Source: Deltaproteobacteria bacterium (lineage in GTDB: Bacteria > Desulfobacterota > Desulfuromonadia > Geobacterales > Pseudopelobacteraceae). From it: DNA of 64,000 nt. Both the position numbers and the translations under genes were made by a program. Below the pieces are notes generated by a model. That model searched no databases and was not told where the DNA came from. It was given only the letters and a program-made list of their open reading frames with translations. Position 1 is the stretch's first letter, and every line of letters begins with the position of its first letter. The DNA is taken from positions 16,078 through 80,077 of the forward strand of contig JAJZRX010000005.1 in NCBI GenBank assembly GCA_021850095.1, written 5' to 3'. Positions 56,487 to 64,000 of the stretch are shown one piece after another.

Positions 56487-57503
56487 TTAGAACTGCCGCA
56501 GAAAACGGACGTCATTTTCAAAGAGCAGGCGCATATCAGAAATGCCGTACTTTAACATCGCAATACGCTCAATTCCCATTCCAAAAGCAAATCCGGAGAT
56601 ATTTTCAGCATCATAATTTACATGCCGATATACCTCGGGATCAACCATTCCGGCCCCCAATATTTCGAGCCAGCCGCTGTTCTTGCACACCCGGCATCCT
56701 TGTCCTCCACAGATTACGCAGGCGATGTCGACTTCAGCCGAGGGCTCGGTAAAAGGGAAAAAACTTGGGCGCAGGCGGACACCGGTTTTCTGGCCGAAAA
56801 GCTGGTTGGTGAAAACCGTCAGGATACCCTTAAGGTCACCGAAGGTAATGCCGGTATCAACCATCAAACCTTCGATCTGGTGAAACATGGGCGAGTGGGT
56901 GGCATCCGAATCGCAGCGATAGACCGTACCAGGAGCAATGATCCGCAAGGGAGGTTTCTGTTTGAGCATGGTGCGAATCTGTACCGGAGAGGTATGGGTG
57001 CGCAGTAGCAGGTTGTTCTCTACAAAAAACGTATCCTGCATGTCTCGAGCCGGATGTTCGGGAGGAAAGTTGAGCGCTTCAAAATTGTACCAGTCGTGCT
57101 CAATCTCGGGGCCTTCGGCAACGGAAAATCCAAGACCGGCGAAAATATCACAGACCTCTTCGATAACCAGGGAGACCGGATGCTTGGTGCCGGTTGACGT
57201 GCAGCGACCGGGCAGTGTAACGTCAATCCGCTCTGATTGAAGGCGTTCGGTTTTGGCGCGTTCCCGGGCCATAGCAGATGCCGATTCCAGGGCGGACTCG
57301 ATTTCGTCACGAACGCTGTTAACCAGTTGGCCGACAACCGGTCGCTCCTCGGCAGAAAGTGCGCCCAAGCCCTTCATCAAAGCGGTCAGTTCGCCCTTGC
57401 GACCCAGCAGTCTGACCCGGATTTCCTGCAGCTGTTCAATCTGGCCGGCAGCGTTGACAGACAGCAGAGCCTCATTTTTTAGTTGTTCAAGCTGTTCCCG
57501 CAT
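56487..57503 (-). CDS. pheS: Phenylalanyl-tRNA synthetase alpha subunit
   Basis: 338 residues. An N-terminal coiled coil (LEQLKNEALLSVNAAGQIEQ) is followed by the class II catalytic core: motif 1 near HPVSLVIEEVCDIF, motif 2 TSPVQIRTMLKQKPPLRI, HQIEGLMVD, FFPFTEPSAEVD and motif 3 GFAFGMGIERIAMLKYG. It follows rplT after 105 bases that contain a strong terminator hairpin. Confidence 0.97.
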   Translation of the reverse strand: MREQLEQLKNEALLSVNAAGQIEQLQEIRVRLLGRKGELTALMKGLGALSAEERPVVGQLVNSVRDEIESALESASAMARERAKTERLQSERIDVTLPGRCTSTGTKHPVSLVIEEVCDIFAGLGFSVAEGPEIEHDWYNFEALNFPPEHPARDMQDTFFVENNLLLRTHTSPVQIRTMLKQKPPLRIIAPGTVYRCDSDATHSPMFHQIEGLMVDTGITFGDLKGILTVFTNQLFGQKTGVRLRPSFFPFTEPSAEVDIACVICGGQGCRVCKNSGWLEILGAGMVDPEVYRHVNYDAENISGFAFGMGIERIAMLKYGISDMRLLFENDVRFLRQF

Positions 57504-57552
57504 AGTTTGATTACCTTTGCGACAGGATTTGATGGTGAAACAAGCAGCCTAC

Positions 57553-57586
57553 AAAAAAGGGAATGGGATACGATCCCATTCCCTTT
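57553..57586 (-). terminator. Terminator or attenuator between rplT and pheS
   Basis: A perfect 14-bp stem (57573-57586 with 57556-57569) with a 3-base loop runs into a stretch of six T on the minus strand. It ends the ribosomal-protein transcript, or acts as an attenuator of pheST. There is no room for a leader peptide like Escherichia coli PheM between rplT and the hairpin. Confidence 0.85.
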
Positions 57587-57608
57587 GATCAATTCAACAA
57601 AAAATATC

Positions 57609-57962
57609 CTAGATGCTTGCCTTGGCTACGTCGGCAATCTGTGCGAAGCCTTGGGGATCGGTAACGGCGATGTCGGCCAAAACCTTGCGATCGATCTGAA
57701 CATCAGCTTTTTTCAGTCCGAAAATGAACTTACTGTAGGACAGACCATTCAGACGGGAAGCCGCATTGATACGGACGATCCAGAGACTACGGAAATCACG
57801 TTTCTTGACGCGACGGTCCCGGAAGGCATAATTCAAGGCACGATCAACCGCCTCGGTCGCACTGCGGAACAACTTGCTCCGTGCGCCGCGGTAACCTTTG
57901 GCCAGCTTTAAAACCTTGTTACGTCTGCGTCTCGCTTTAAATCCTCTTTTTACGCGTGGCAT
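57609..57962 (-). CDS. rplT: 50S ribosomal protein L20
   Basis: 117 residues: [60 protein letters not shown]. It is essential for early 50S assembly and in Escherichia coli represses its own operon by binding mRNA. It follows rpmI by 107 bases; the gap holds a bulged hairpin near 58035-58060 that could have such a role, but no specific match was seen. Confidence 0.97.
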   Translation of the reverse strand: MPRVKRGFKARRRRNKVLKLAKGYRGARSKLFRSATEAVDRALNYAFRDRRVKKRDFRSLWIVRINAASRLNGLSYSKFIFGLKKADVQIDRKVLADIAVTDPQGFAQIADVAKASI

Positions 57963-58069
57963 ACTTAACTACTCCTTCATCGGTAAATTGACCAGATCCA
58001 CAAGGGGAGACAATTTCCTCATGGTTCATGGCAGGTGTACCCCTCGTCTGAACGAAGGGAAACTGTCAG

Positions 58070-58267
58070 TTATTTGTAAGGGATAAGCCGGGCGATATTC
58101 TTCTGGTCCACTGCAGCCACCATGGATCCACCGCGCAGATTGCGCTTGCGCTTGGTAGACTTGGGAGTCAGAATGTGGCTTGTAAAAGCGCTGCCGCGTT
58201 TAATTCTGCCGGTAGCGGATTTTCTGAAGCGCTTGGCAGCGCCGCGGTTTGTCTTGATCTTGGGCAT
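58070..58267 (-). CDS. rpmI: 50S ribosomal protein L35
   Basis: 65 residues: [45 protein letters not shown] before the ATG is the ribosome-binding site. It lies between infC and rplT, the universal order. Confidence 0.97.
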   Translation of the reverse strand: MPKIKTNRGAAKRFRKSATGRIKRGSAFTSHILTPKSTKRKRNLRGGSMVAAVDQKNIARLIPYK

Positions 58268-58315
58268 GATGAAGCTCCTTATTTGTTGTATAGGGGTAAT
58301 TGCGGATACTATCCG

Positions 58316-58834
58316 CTATTTTTTTACTTTGGGAGCGACAATCATATACATATTGCGCCCTTCTACTCGCGGCTGGTTCTCTATGACCGCCACATCCTGC
58401 AACTCTTTGGCAACCCTTTCGATAACCGCCCGTCCGACATCCATATGCGTGATCTCGCGACCCCGGAACACAAGAGTTATCTTGGCTTTGTTGCCCTCTT
58501 CCAGAAAACGCTTGACGTTCTTGATCTTGAATTCCAGATCGTGATCATCAGTTTTCGGACGGAGCTTGACTTCCTTAAGCAAAACGTGGACTTGTTTCTT
58601 TTTTGCTTCCTGCAGCTTTTTGCTTTGTTGATACTTGAACTTGCCATAATCCATGATTCGGCAGACCGGGGGAACTGCCGTTGGCGAAACCTCGACAAGA
58701 TCAAGCTGCTGCTGTTCGGCCAGTTCCAGGGCTTTGGCAACCGGAATTATACCCAGCGCCTCACCATCCGCACCGATAACTCGCACTTCGGAAACCCGGA
58801 TGGCCTGGTTGATATTAACGGTCGGTTTTGCTAT
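58316..58834 (-). CDS. infC: Translation initiation factor IF-3 (apparent AUA start)
   Basis: 172 residues from the ATA at 58834, which reads (I)AKPTVNINQAIRVSEVRVIG as in known IF-3 N-termini. AGGAGGT sits six bases upstream. The only other upstream start in frame is a TTG at 58876, without ribosome-binding site and adjacent to the thrS stop. MDYGKFKYQQSKKLQEAKK and PKTDDHDLEFKIKNVKRFLE are family signatures. IF-3 rejects non-AUG starts, so a rare start codon (AUU in Escherichia coli) gives autoregulation. Confidence 0.93.
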   Translation of the reverse strand: MAKPTVNINQAIRVSEVRVIGADGEALGIIPVAKALELAEQQQLDLVEVSPTAVPPVCRIMDYGKFKYQQSKKLQEAKKKQVHVLLKEVKLRPKTDDHDLEFKIKNVKRFLEEGNKAKITLVFRGREITHMDVGRAVIERVAKELQDVAVIENQPRVEGRNMYMIVAPKVKK

Positions 58835-58849
58835 GGCGACACCTCCTGA

Positions 58850-58869
58850 TGACAGCTTTAATGCTGTCA
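58850..58869 (-). promoter_or_regulatory. Hairpin next to the infC ribosome-binding site
   Basis: On the minus strand TGACAGC-ATTAAA-GCTGTCA forms a perfect 7-bp stem. Its 3' foot is two bases from AGGAGG of infC. It could tune infC translation. Confidence 0.45.
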
Positions 58870-58882
58870 CCTGCAATAAAAT

Positions 58883-60793
58883 CTATTTGAACTGTTTACA
58901 TTCCTGCATGACAAAATCTACAAATTCTTCGGGCTTCATCGGTGGCAGGTTTTTACCGTCGCGATAACGGGCCGTCACCGTACCCTGTTCGACTTCTTTG
59001 TCACCGATAACCAGCATATACGGGGTTTTTTGCAGCTGCGCTTCACGGATTTTGAAGCTCAACTTCTCGTTACGCAGATCACTGTGCACCCGAATACCGG
59101 CTTCACGCAGAAGCTTGTATACGTCTTTGGCAAAGGGAACCTGGTTTTCGGTCACGGTAACGATAACAGCCTGTACCGGGGATATCCAGAGCGGGAAATT
59201 GCCGGCAAAATGCTCGATCAGAACTCCAATGAAACGCTCGATGGATCCGAGAATTACACGATGAACCATAACCGGACGTTTGCGCTCGCCATCTGAAGCG
59301 ACATAGGTCAGGTCAAAACGCTCGGGCAGGGTAAAATCGCACTGGATAGTAGCACACTGCCAGCGCCTGTCAAGACAATCGCGCAGCTTGATGTCTATCT
59401 TCGGCCCATAGAATGCGCCATCGCCTTCGTTGATTTCATAAGGGCGACCGGAATCCTTCAAGGCTCCCAGCAAAGCGGCGGTTGCCTGCTCCCAGTCGGC
59501 GTCGGAACCGATCGATTTGTCCGGTCGCGTCGAGAGTTCCATTTCGTAATCAAAACCGAAGATACCCATGACGTCGTTAACAAAGGAAATAACCCCTTTG
59601 ATCTCGGCGTCCAACTGTTCCGGCGTACAGAGGATATGGGCATCATCCTGGGTAAAGCAGCGCACTCGCATCAGACCATGCAGAACACCTGCCCGCTCGT
59701 GACGATGCACGGTACCCAATTCGAAAAAACGCAAGGGCAGGTCACGATAACTGCGCAGCTGCGACTTGTAGATCATCATGTGTGAGAGGCAATTCATCGG
59801 CTTGATGCCGTAGCTCTGCTCATCCACCTCGGTGAAATACATATTTTCGCGGTAATTCTCGTAATGACCGGAACGCTGCCAGAGTTCGCTCTTCAGAATC
59901 TGCGGTCCGAGCACGATATCGTAATCGCGCTTCAAGTGTTCCTTGCGTTCGAAATCCTCAAGGATCGTCCGCAGCATGGCGCCCTTGGGATGCCAGATCG
60001 GAAAACCGGCCCCGACTTCATCGGAGAATGAAAACAGATCCAGTTCACGTCCCAGCTTGCGATGATCACGACGCCGGGCTTCTTCCAAACGGTGCAGATA
60101 CGCGTCCAGCTCTTTCTTGTCAGTGAAGGCGGTGCCGTAGATGCGCTGCAGCATACGGTTCTTTTCATCACCGCGCCAGTATGCGCCGGCAATCGAAAGC
60201 AGCTTGAACGCCTTGATGCGATCCGTGGAGGGCAGATGCGGCCCACGGCAGAGGTCGGCAAAGCCGCCCTGACGGTAGACAGAAACCCGCTCGACGCCCA
60301 GATCGTTGATCAGCTCGGTCTTATAAGGCTCTCCCATCTCTTCAAACATACTTATGGCTTCAGCGCTGGTCAACTCCAGACGTTCGATTTTCTGGCCGGC
60401 CGCTGCCAAGGCAGCCATCTTTGCTTCAATCCGCTCCAGATCTTCGGGTGTAAACGGTTTTTCAATATCAAAATCGTAATAAAAACCGGTCTCAATGGCA
60501 GGACCGATAGTGACTTTAGCCTGCGGGAACAGCTCCTTGACGGCCTGTGCCATCAGGTGCGAGGCCGAGTGCCGGATTATTTCCAGCGCTTCGGGACTCT
60601 TTTCGGTGATAATTTCGACTCGGGCGCCGTCAGGCAGTGGTGACGAAACATCAACCAACTGACCATCGACCTTGCCGGCCAGAGCGGCTTTGGCCAGACC
60701 AGCCCCGATCGAGGCGGCCAGATCAAAAACGCTGGAGCCGACCGGCAGCTGTCTGCTTGAATTATCCGGCAATGTAATTGTGATGGTAGACAT
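58883..60793 (-). CDS. thrS: Threonyl-tRNA synthetase
   Basis: 636 residues. TGS domain at 1-62; editing domain with HSASH (in [20 protein letters not shown]) and a Cys in [12 protein letters not shown]; class II catalytic core with zinc-ligand Cys in [16 protein letters not shown], motif 2 and motif 3 ([20 protein letters not shown]); C-terminal anticodon domain ([20 protein letters not shown]). AAGGA lies eight bases before the ATG. It heads the thrS-infC-rpmI-rplT group and is separated from tRNA-Val by a terminator hairpin. No separate thrS promoter was found. Confidence 0.97.
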   Translation of the reverse strand: MSTITITLPDNSSRQLPVGSSVFDLAASIGAGLAKAALAGKVDGQLVDVSSPLPDGARVEIITEKSPEALEIIRHSASHLMAQAVKELFPQAKVTIGPAIETGFYYDFDIEKPFTPEDLERIEAKMAALAAAGQKIERLELTSAEAISMFEEMGEPYKTELINDLGVERVSVYRQGGFADLCRGPHLPSTDRIKAFKLLSIAGAYWRGDEKNRMLQRIYGTAFTDKKELDAYLHRLEEARRRDHRKLGRELDLFSFSDEVGAGFPIWHPKGAMLRTILEDFERKEHLKRDYDIVLGPQILKSELWQRSGHYENYRENMYFTEVDEQSYGIKPMNCLSHMMIYKSQLRSYRDLPLRFFELGTVHRHERAGVLHGLMRVRCFTQDDAHILCTPEQLDAEIKGVISFVNDVMGIFGFDYEMELSTRPDKSIGSDADWEQATAALLGALKDSGRPYEINEGDGAFYGPKIDIKLRDCLDRRWQCATIQCDFTLPERFDLTYVASDGERKRPVMVHRVILGSIERFIGVLIEHFAGNFPLWISPVQAVIVTVTENQVPFAKDVYKLLREAGIRVHSDLRNEKLSFKIREAQLQKTPYMLVIGDKEVEQGTVTARYRDGKNLPPMKPEEFVDFVMQECKQFK

Positions 60794-60814
60794 TGAATAT
60801 TCCTTTTTGAAAGA

Positions 60815-60843
60815 AACAGAAAAGGCATCGAAACATCGATGCC
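60815..60843 (-). terminator. Terminator between tRNA-Val and thrS
   Basis: On the minus strand GGCATCGA-TGTT-TCGATGCC (8-bp stem) is followed by TTTTCTGTTTC. It ends tRNA-Val transcription, but thrS begins only 22 bases later. Confidence 0.75.
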
Positions 60844-60873
60844 CGCATCCTGCCCGCCTAGCACTGCTTTAAA

Positions 60874-60948
60874 TGGTAGGCGCGGGCGGTCTCGAACCGC
60901 CGACCTCTACCGTGTCAAGGTAGCGCTCTCCCCCTGAGCTACGCGCCT
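60874..60948 (-). tRNA. tRNA-Val (anticodon GAC)
   Basis: 75 bases including encoded CCA. The acceptor AGGCGCG/CGCGCCT and the anticodon stem CTACC/GGTAG (loop TTGACAC, anticodon GAC) pair perfectly; the T arm is GGCGGTTCGAGACCGCC. It reads GUC and GUU. It has its own good promoter. Confidence 0.96.
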
Positions 60949-60965
60949 GCATCAAAAGCTGGAAA

Positions 60966-60994
60966 GTAATAGCAATTTGTTTTGGGGATGTCAA
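60966..60994 (-). promoter_or_regulatory. Predicted sigma-70 promoter of tRNA-Val
   Basis: On the minus strand TTGACA (60994-60989) and TATTAC (60971-60966) with a 17-base spacer. It overlaps the last bases of rlmD. The start site near 60959 is about ten bases before the mature tRNA. Confidence 0.65.
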
Positions 60995-62463
60995 GCTGAT
61001 TTTATTACTTTTTCCAATCTGGCCACGTTCTCCACATGCACGGTCTGGGGAAACATATCAACCGGTTGAATTTCACGGCAAGCATATCCCAGTTTTTTCA
61101 GCACGACCAGGTCGCGGGCCAGACTGGCCGGGGAGCAGGAAACATACAGTATCGCCCGGGGAGCAAGTGCCGCGATCCGCTCCAGAACGTTCGGTTCGCA
61201 CCCTTTGCGTGGTGGGTTAAGCACAGCCAGATCAACCCGCTGCTCTTCTGCGGCTATTTCCTCCAGCAGCTCGGCGGCATCACCCACCTCGAATCTGCAG
61301 TTGCGGATGTTGTTGATCCGGGCGTTCAGTGCCGCATCGGCCACTGCCTCCTCGACCACCTCGACCCCAATCACCTGACGGGCCTGCCGGGCCAGAAACA
61401 GCCCGATGCCGCCGATACCGCAATACATGTCCAGAACGGTTTCGGAACCGGTCAGGGCGGCCCAGTCACGCACCTGGCTATAAATCAGATCGGCGCCGCT
61501 GTTATTGACCTGGAAAAAGGAGCGCGGCGAAATTCTGAAGGAGATGTCGCCGACTTTATCGGTCAGGTGATGAACGGGAGTCAGAAAAAAATCCTTTTGC
61601 CCCATGATGACGTTGCCTTCAGAACTGTTCACGTTCTGGGCCATGACCTGGATCTCCGGAACCTGCTCCTGCACAAACCGGCTTAGGTGATGAATCTCGT
61701 TGTAGGATCGCTTGGCGGTCACAAAGACCACCATGGCTTTCTTTTCACTGACCGAGACCCTGACGACCAGGTAGCGCAGCAAACCCATCTTGCTCTGCGG
61801 ATTATACACCGGCACCTTGCACTTGGTGATGCCTTTCCTGACGGCATCCACAACCTTGTTGATCAGGGGGTGGTGCAGCGGACACTGTTCCAGATCATAA
61901 ACATCGTGACTGGCGCGGCGATAGATGCCGATAAACGGGTCGGAGAACTTGCCGGCCACGGTCAACTTTGCGGTGCTGCGGTAATGAATCAGGTTGGTGG
62001 GGGAAAGCAGTCCGTGCACATTCGTACCGGCCAGTTCGGGATATTTGGCCAGTTCCGCAAGCACCATGCCCCGTTTCCAAACCTTTTGCTCGCTGTATTT
62101 CATCGCCACCAAAGGACAACCGCCGCACTCGGCGCTTTCATTGCATGGGGGCCGCTTGCTGCGCAAAAGTGACGGCTGCAGAAGCTTTTTGATATGACAA
62201 AAGGCGCTGCCGCCGGCAACGTGATCGATGACGACCAGCGCCGCATCACCCGGAATGGCACCGGCAACCTTCAGGGTCATTCCTTCTTCACTGCGGGCAG
62301 TGCCGTATCCATCCTCATCCAGGGACGCAATTTTCAGTTCAAGAATTGAATTCCGCACCAGGCGGGTGAAGGGGCGCTCCCCGGAGAGAGCAGCTTCAGC
62401 TTTCGCTCCGGCATGGCCCGGTTTTTTATGATTTTTATGTTCTGATCTGACTGGCTTTTTCAA
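60991..62463 (-). CDS. rlmD: 23S rRNA (uracil-5-)-methyltransferase RlmD/RumA-type
   Basis: 490 residues. A basic N-terminal tail of about 40 residues, then a TRAM domain (ELKIASLDEDGYGTARSEEG). Iron-sulfur cysteines are in PPCNESAECGGCPL and EQCPLHH. The methyltransferase domain has FFQVNNSGADLIY, DMYCGIGGIGLFLARQ, NPPRKGC and the catalytic Cys in YVSCSPASLARD. Cluster and fold point to RlmD, which methylates U1939 of 23S rRNA; a different uridine target cannot be excluded. The start has no strong ribosome-binding site but aligns with rdgB 26 bases upstream. Confidence 0.9.
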   Translation of the reverse strand: MKKPVRSEHKNHKKPGHAGAKAEAALSGERPFTRLVRNSILELKIASLDEDGYGTARSEEGMTLKVAGAIPGDAALVVIDHVAGGSAFCHIKKLLQPSLLRSKRPPCNESAECGGCPLVAMKYSEQKVWKRGMVLAELAKYPELAGTNVHGLLSPTNLIHYRSTAKLTVAGKFSDPFIGIYRRASHDVYDLEQCPLHHPLINKVVDAVRKGITKCKVPVYNPQSKMGLLRYLVVRVSVSEKKAMVVFVTAKRSYNEIHHLSRFVQEQVPEIQVMAQNVNSSEGNVIMGQKDFFLTPVHHLTDKVGDISFRISPRSFFQVNNSGADLIYSQVRDWAALTGSETVLDMYCGIGGIGLFLARQARQVIGVEVVEEAVADAALNARINNIRNCRFEVGDAAELLEEIAAEEQRVDLAVLNPPRKGCEPNVLERIAALAPRAILYVSCSPASLARDLVVLKKLGYACREIQPVDMFPQTVHVENVARLEKVIKSA

Positions 62464-62489
62464 TGAGTAAACTTCCCCTATTTTATTCT

Positions 62490-63104
62490 TTAGAGTGCCT
62501 GACCGGACATCTGATCGGTCTGGCGCAGATAGTCCAAAAATTGACGAAAAGCCTGGGCGCGGTGGCTGATACGATTCTTCTGCTCCAGCTCCAGCTCGGC
62601 CAGGCTGCAGGAAAAACCATCCACCAGAAAAAGAGGATCGTAGCCAAACCCGCCGCTCCCCTGAGGGCTTTCCAGAATCTGGCCGGCCAGCCGACCGGCA
62701 AAGGTGCGTTCCAGGCCCTGGGGAGTGACAAATGCCAGAGCGCAGACAAAAGCAGCCTGCCGCGCGCCGACAGGAACATCCTGCAGCTCCCGCAGCAGGT
62801 GACGGTTGTTGGCGGCATCCCCGGCCCCCTCTCCGGCGTAGCGGGCCGAATAAACACCCGGGCGACCGCCCAGGGCGGCCACCGTCAAACCGGAGTCATC
62901 CGCCAGGGCCGGGATACCGCTGAAAGCAGCAGCTTCCCGGGCCTTCTTGAGGGCATTTCCCTCAAAGGTAGCGCCATCCTCAATCGTATCCGGAAAGCCG
63001 GCCAGATCGGCGGCACAAAAGACTCTGTCCACCATGCCGGACAACAGGGCTTCCAGTTCCTTTATCTTGCCGCGGTTACGGGTGGCTACCACGATCTCCT
63101 TCAT
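62490..63104 (-). CDS. rdgB: XTP/dITP diphosphatase (RdgB/HAM1)
   Basis: 204 residues: [17 protein letters not shown] at the N-terminus, [40 protein letters not shown] and [11 protein letters not shown]. It removes non-canonical purine nucleotides. Its start overlaps the rph stop by four bases, the classic rph-rdgB pair. Confidence 0.96.
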   Translation of the reverse strand: MKEIVVATRNRGKIKELEALLSGMVDRVFCAADLAGFPDTIEDGATFEGNALKKAREAAAFSGIPALADDSGLTVAALGGRPGVYSARYAGEGAGDAANNRHLLRELQDVPVGARQAAFVCALAFVTPQGLERTFAGRLAGQILESPQGSGGFGYDPLFLVDGFSCSLAELELEQKNRISHRAQAFRQFLDYLRQTDQMSGQAL

Positions 63105-63820
63105 CGGGCCAGGGCTTCCTGCTGGATTGCAAACAAGCGCCGGATGCCGGTCATGGCAACGGTGCGCATAGCGTCCATCTGCTCAATGGTGAACGGCTCG
63201 GCTTCGGCGGTCCCCTGAACTTCCACAAAGCGGTCGCTGGAGGTCATCACGAAATTCATATCCACCTCGGCCGTTGAGTCCTCGGAATAATCCAGATCCA
63301 GCAGCACCTGCCCCCCAACAATGCCGACGCTGACCGCCGCTACCGATTCACGAACCGGAATCAGGGAAATCTGCCCCTTGCTCCGCAGGGTCGTTAAAGC
63401 ATCAATCAGAGCCACATAAGCCCCGGTTATGGAGGCGGTGCGCGTTCCTCCGTCGGCCTGGATGACATCGCAATCGATATGGATCGAGCGCTCACCCAGT
63501 CTGTCCAGATCAACCACCGCCCGTAGGGAACGCCCGATCAGACGCTGGATTTCCAAAGTACGGCCGGTCTGCTTGCCCTTGGACGCCTCGCGCGTCGAAC
63601 GGGTATGGGTGGCCCTGGGCAGCATGGAATACTCGGCCGTCACCCAGCCGGTGCCCTTGCCTCTTAAAAAGGGGGGTACCGACTCCTCCACTGAAGCGGT
63701 GCAGATAACCCGCGTATCGCCAAATTCGATCAGAACCGAACCTTCGGCATGCTTGATAAAGTTGCGGGTGATCGTAATCGGGCGTAAATCGTCTGAACAA
63801 CGCCCATCATTTCTTGACAT
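63101..63820 (-). CDS. rph: Ribonuclease PH
   Basis: 239 residues: [40 protein letters not shown], the RNA-binding [20 protein letters not shown] and [18 protein letters not shown]. It is a phosphorolytic 3' exonuclease that trims tRNA precursors. A weak promoter (TTGACA at 63894-63889, TAAGGA at 63871-63866, 17-base spacer) lies upstream on the minus strand. It is divergent from the presumed rRNA operon to the right. Confidence 0.96.
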   Translation of the reverse strand: MSRNDGRCSDDLRPITITRNFIKHAEGSVLIEFGDTRVICTASVEESVPPFLRGKGTGWVTAEYSMLPRATHTRSTREASKGKQTGRTLEIQRLIGRSLRAVVDLDRLGERSIHIDCDVIQADGGTRTASITGAYVALIDALTTLRSKGQISLIPVRESVAAVSVGIVGGQVLLDLDYSEDSTAEVDMNFVMTSSDRFVEVQGTAEAEPFTIEQMDAMRTVAMTGIRRLFAIQQEALAR

Positions 63821-63932
63821 GTAAGTAACTCCTGAAAGCTGGTAAGGGTGAATTTAGAGACATGTTCCTTAACCTTAACTCAAGCCACTGTCAAATAAAA
63901 AGGGGTTCGTCACAGTAATCAGTAAGTAATTT

Positions 63933-63944
63933 TGCTCTTTAACA
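63933..63944 (+). promoter_or_regulatory. boxA-like antitermination site of an rRNA operon leader
   Basis: TGCTCTTTAACA followed by ATTGAA matches the boxA of rrn leaders closely. The rest of the window to 64000 (AAGCATGAG onward) has no ORF and fits a pre-16S leader. The rRNA promoter should lie in 63821-63932; none stands out clearly there. The 16S gene itself is beyond the right edge. Confidence 0.7.
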
Positions 63945-64000
63945 ATTGAAAAGCATGAGTTCCGTCAGGTAGTTATGGAAGCGTGACCAACCATTCTATC

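Noticed and set aside
60794..60873. T-box riboswitch upstream of thrS
   Set aside because: The leader is too short and lacks the T-box consensus and specifier stem. Only a simple terminator is present.

Overview
The window reads as chromosome of a Geobacteraceae-type bacterium (Desulfuromonadota; Geobacter, Trichlorobacter or Pelobacter propionicus relatives). This is inferred from gene content: a DUF4388 receiver protein beside CheY and CheA, PEP-CTERM and dockerin-like secreted proteins, a YtxH protein, aconitase B, a tungsten/molybdenum aldehyde:ferredoxin oxidoreductase, a PPi-type phosphofructokinase, and the fab and thrS-infC-rpmI-rplT-pheST-ihfA clusters. No ribosomal RNA body lies inside the window, so the genus is not fixed. 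Almost all of it is dense core chromosome.

Layout. 1-8.8 kb (minus strand): a tight miaB-glnS-era-der operon, then a signalling set (DUF4388-receiver, CheY, and the N-terminal part of CheA cut by the left edge). 8.9-12.2 kb: an IMP/GMP-nucleotidase-like HAD protein coupled to a DUF3047 secreted protein, a YtxH protein and the helicase DbpA. 12.3-16.5 kb: four consecutive genes for exported proteins (a small secreted protein, a PD40 propeller, an NHL-type propeller with a dockerin-like tail, a PEP-CTERM protein) with a promoter, an upstream inverted repeat and a terminator. This is the most distinctive unit of the window. 16.8-21.3 kb: a flavoprotein reductase, then trpS-scpA-scpB-amrB. 21.4-30.6 kb: dut, then a long lipid operon yceD-rpmF-plsX-fabH-fabD-fabZ-fabG-acpP-fabF followed by rpiB and glyA. 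30.6-43.4 kb: malQ; a HEAT-repeat protein coupled to a divergent HD-GYP protein that appears to share its N-terminal domain; acnB; a zinc-ribbon methyltransferase; a PAS histidine kinase; a CCA-adding enzyme; an M16 peptidase. 43.5-51.7 kb (plus strand): TauE/SafE permease, cydD, cydC, an AOR-family enzyme and PPi-PFK.

51.8-53.2 kb is the only clearly scarred, accessory-looking stretch: the 3' remnant of a REP-associated tyrosine transposase, an 82-bp tandem duplication of its end, and an unidentified 46-codon ORF. From 53.2 kb to the end the minus strand carries tRNA-Pro(GGG), a MerR-family regulator, ihfA, pheT, pheS, rplT, rpmI, infC (apparent AUA start), thrS, tRNA-Val(GAC), rlmD, rdgB and rph. 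A boxA-like sequence near 63.94 kb on the plus strand indicates an rRNA operon beginning just beyond the right edge.

How the genes work together: translation and RNA maturation dominate (aminoacyl-tRNA synthetases, IF3, L20, L32, L35, Der, Era, MiaB, RlmD, RNase PH, DbpA), with a complete fatty-acid initiation and elongation set, central carbon enzymes (AcnB, PPi-PFK, RpiB, GlyA) and periplasmic thiol export (CydDC). Function names rest on recognisable motifs and family length. No database search was possible. Promoters were called by eye from -35/-10 similarity and are predictions.
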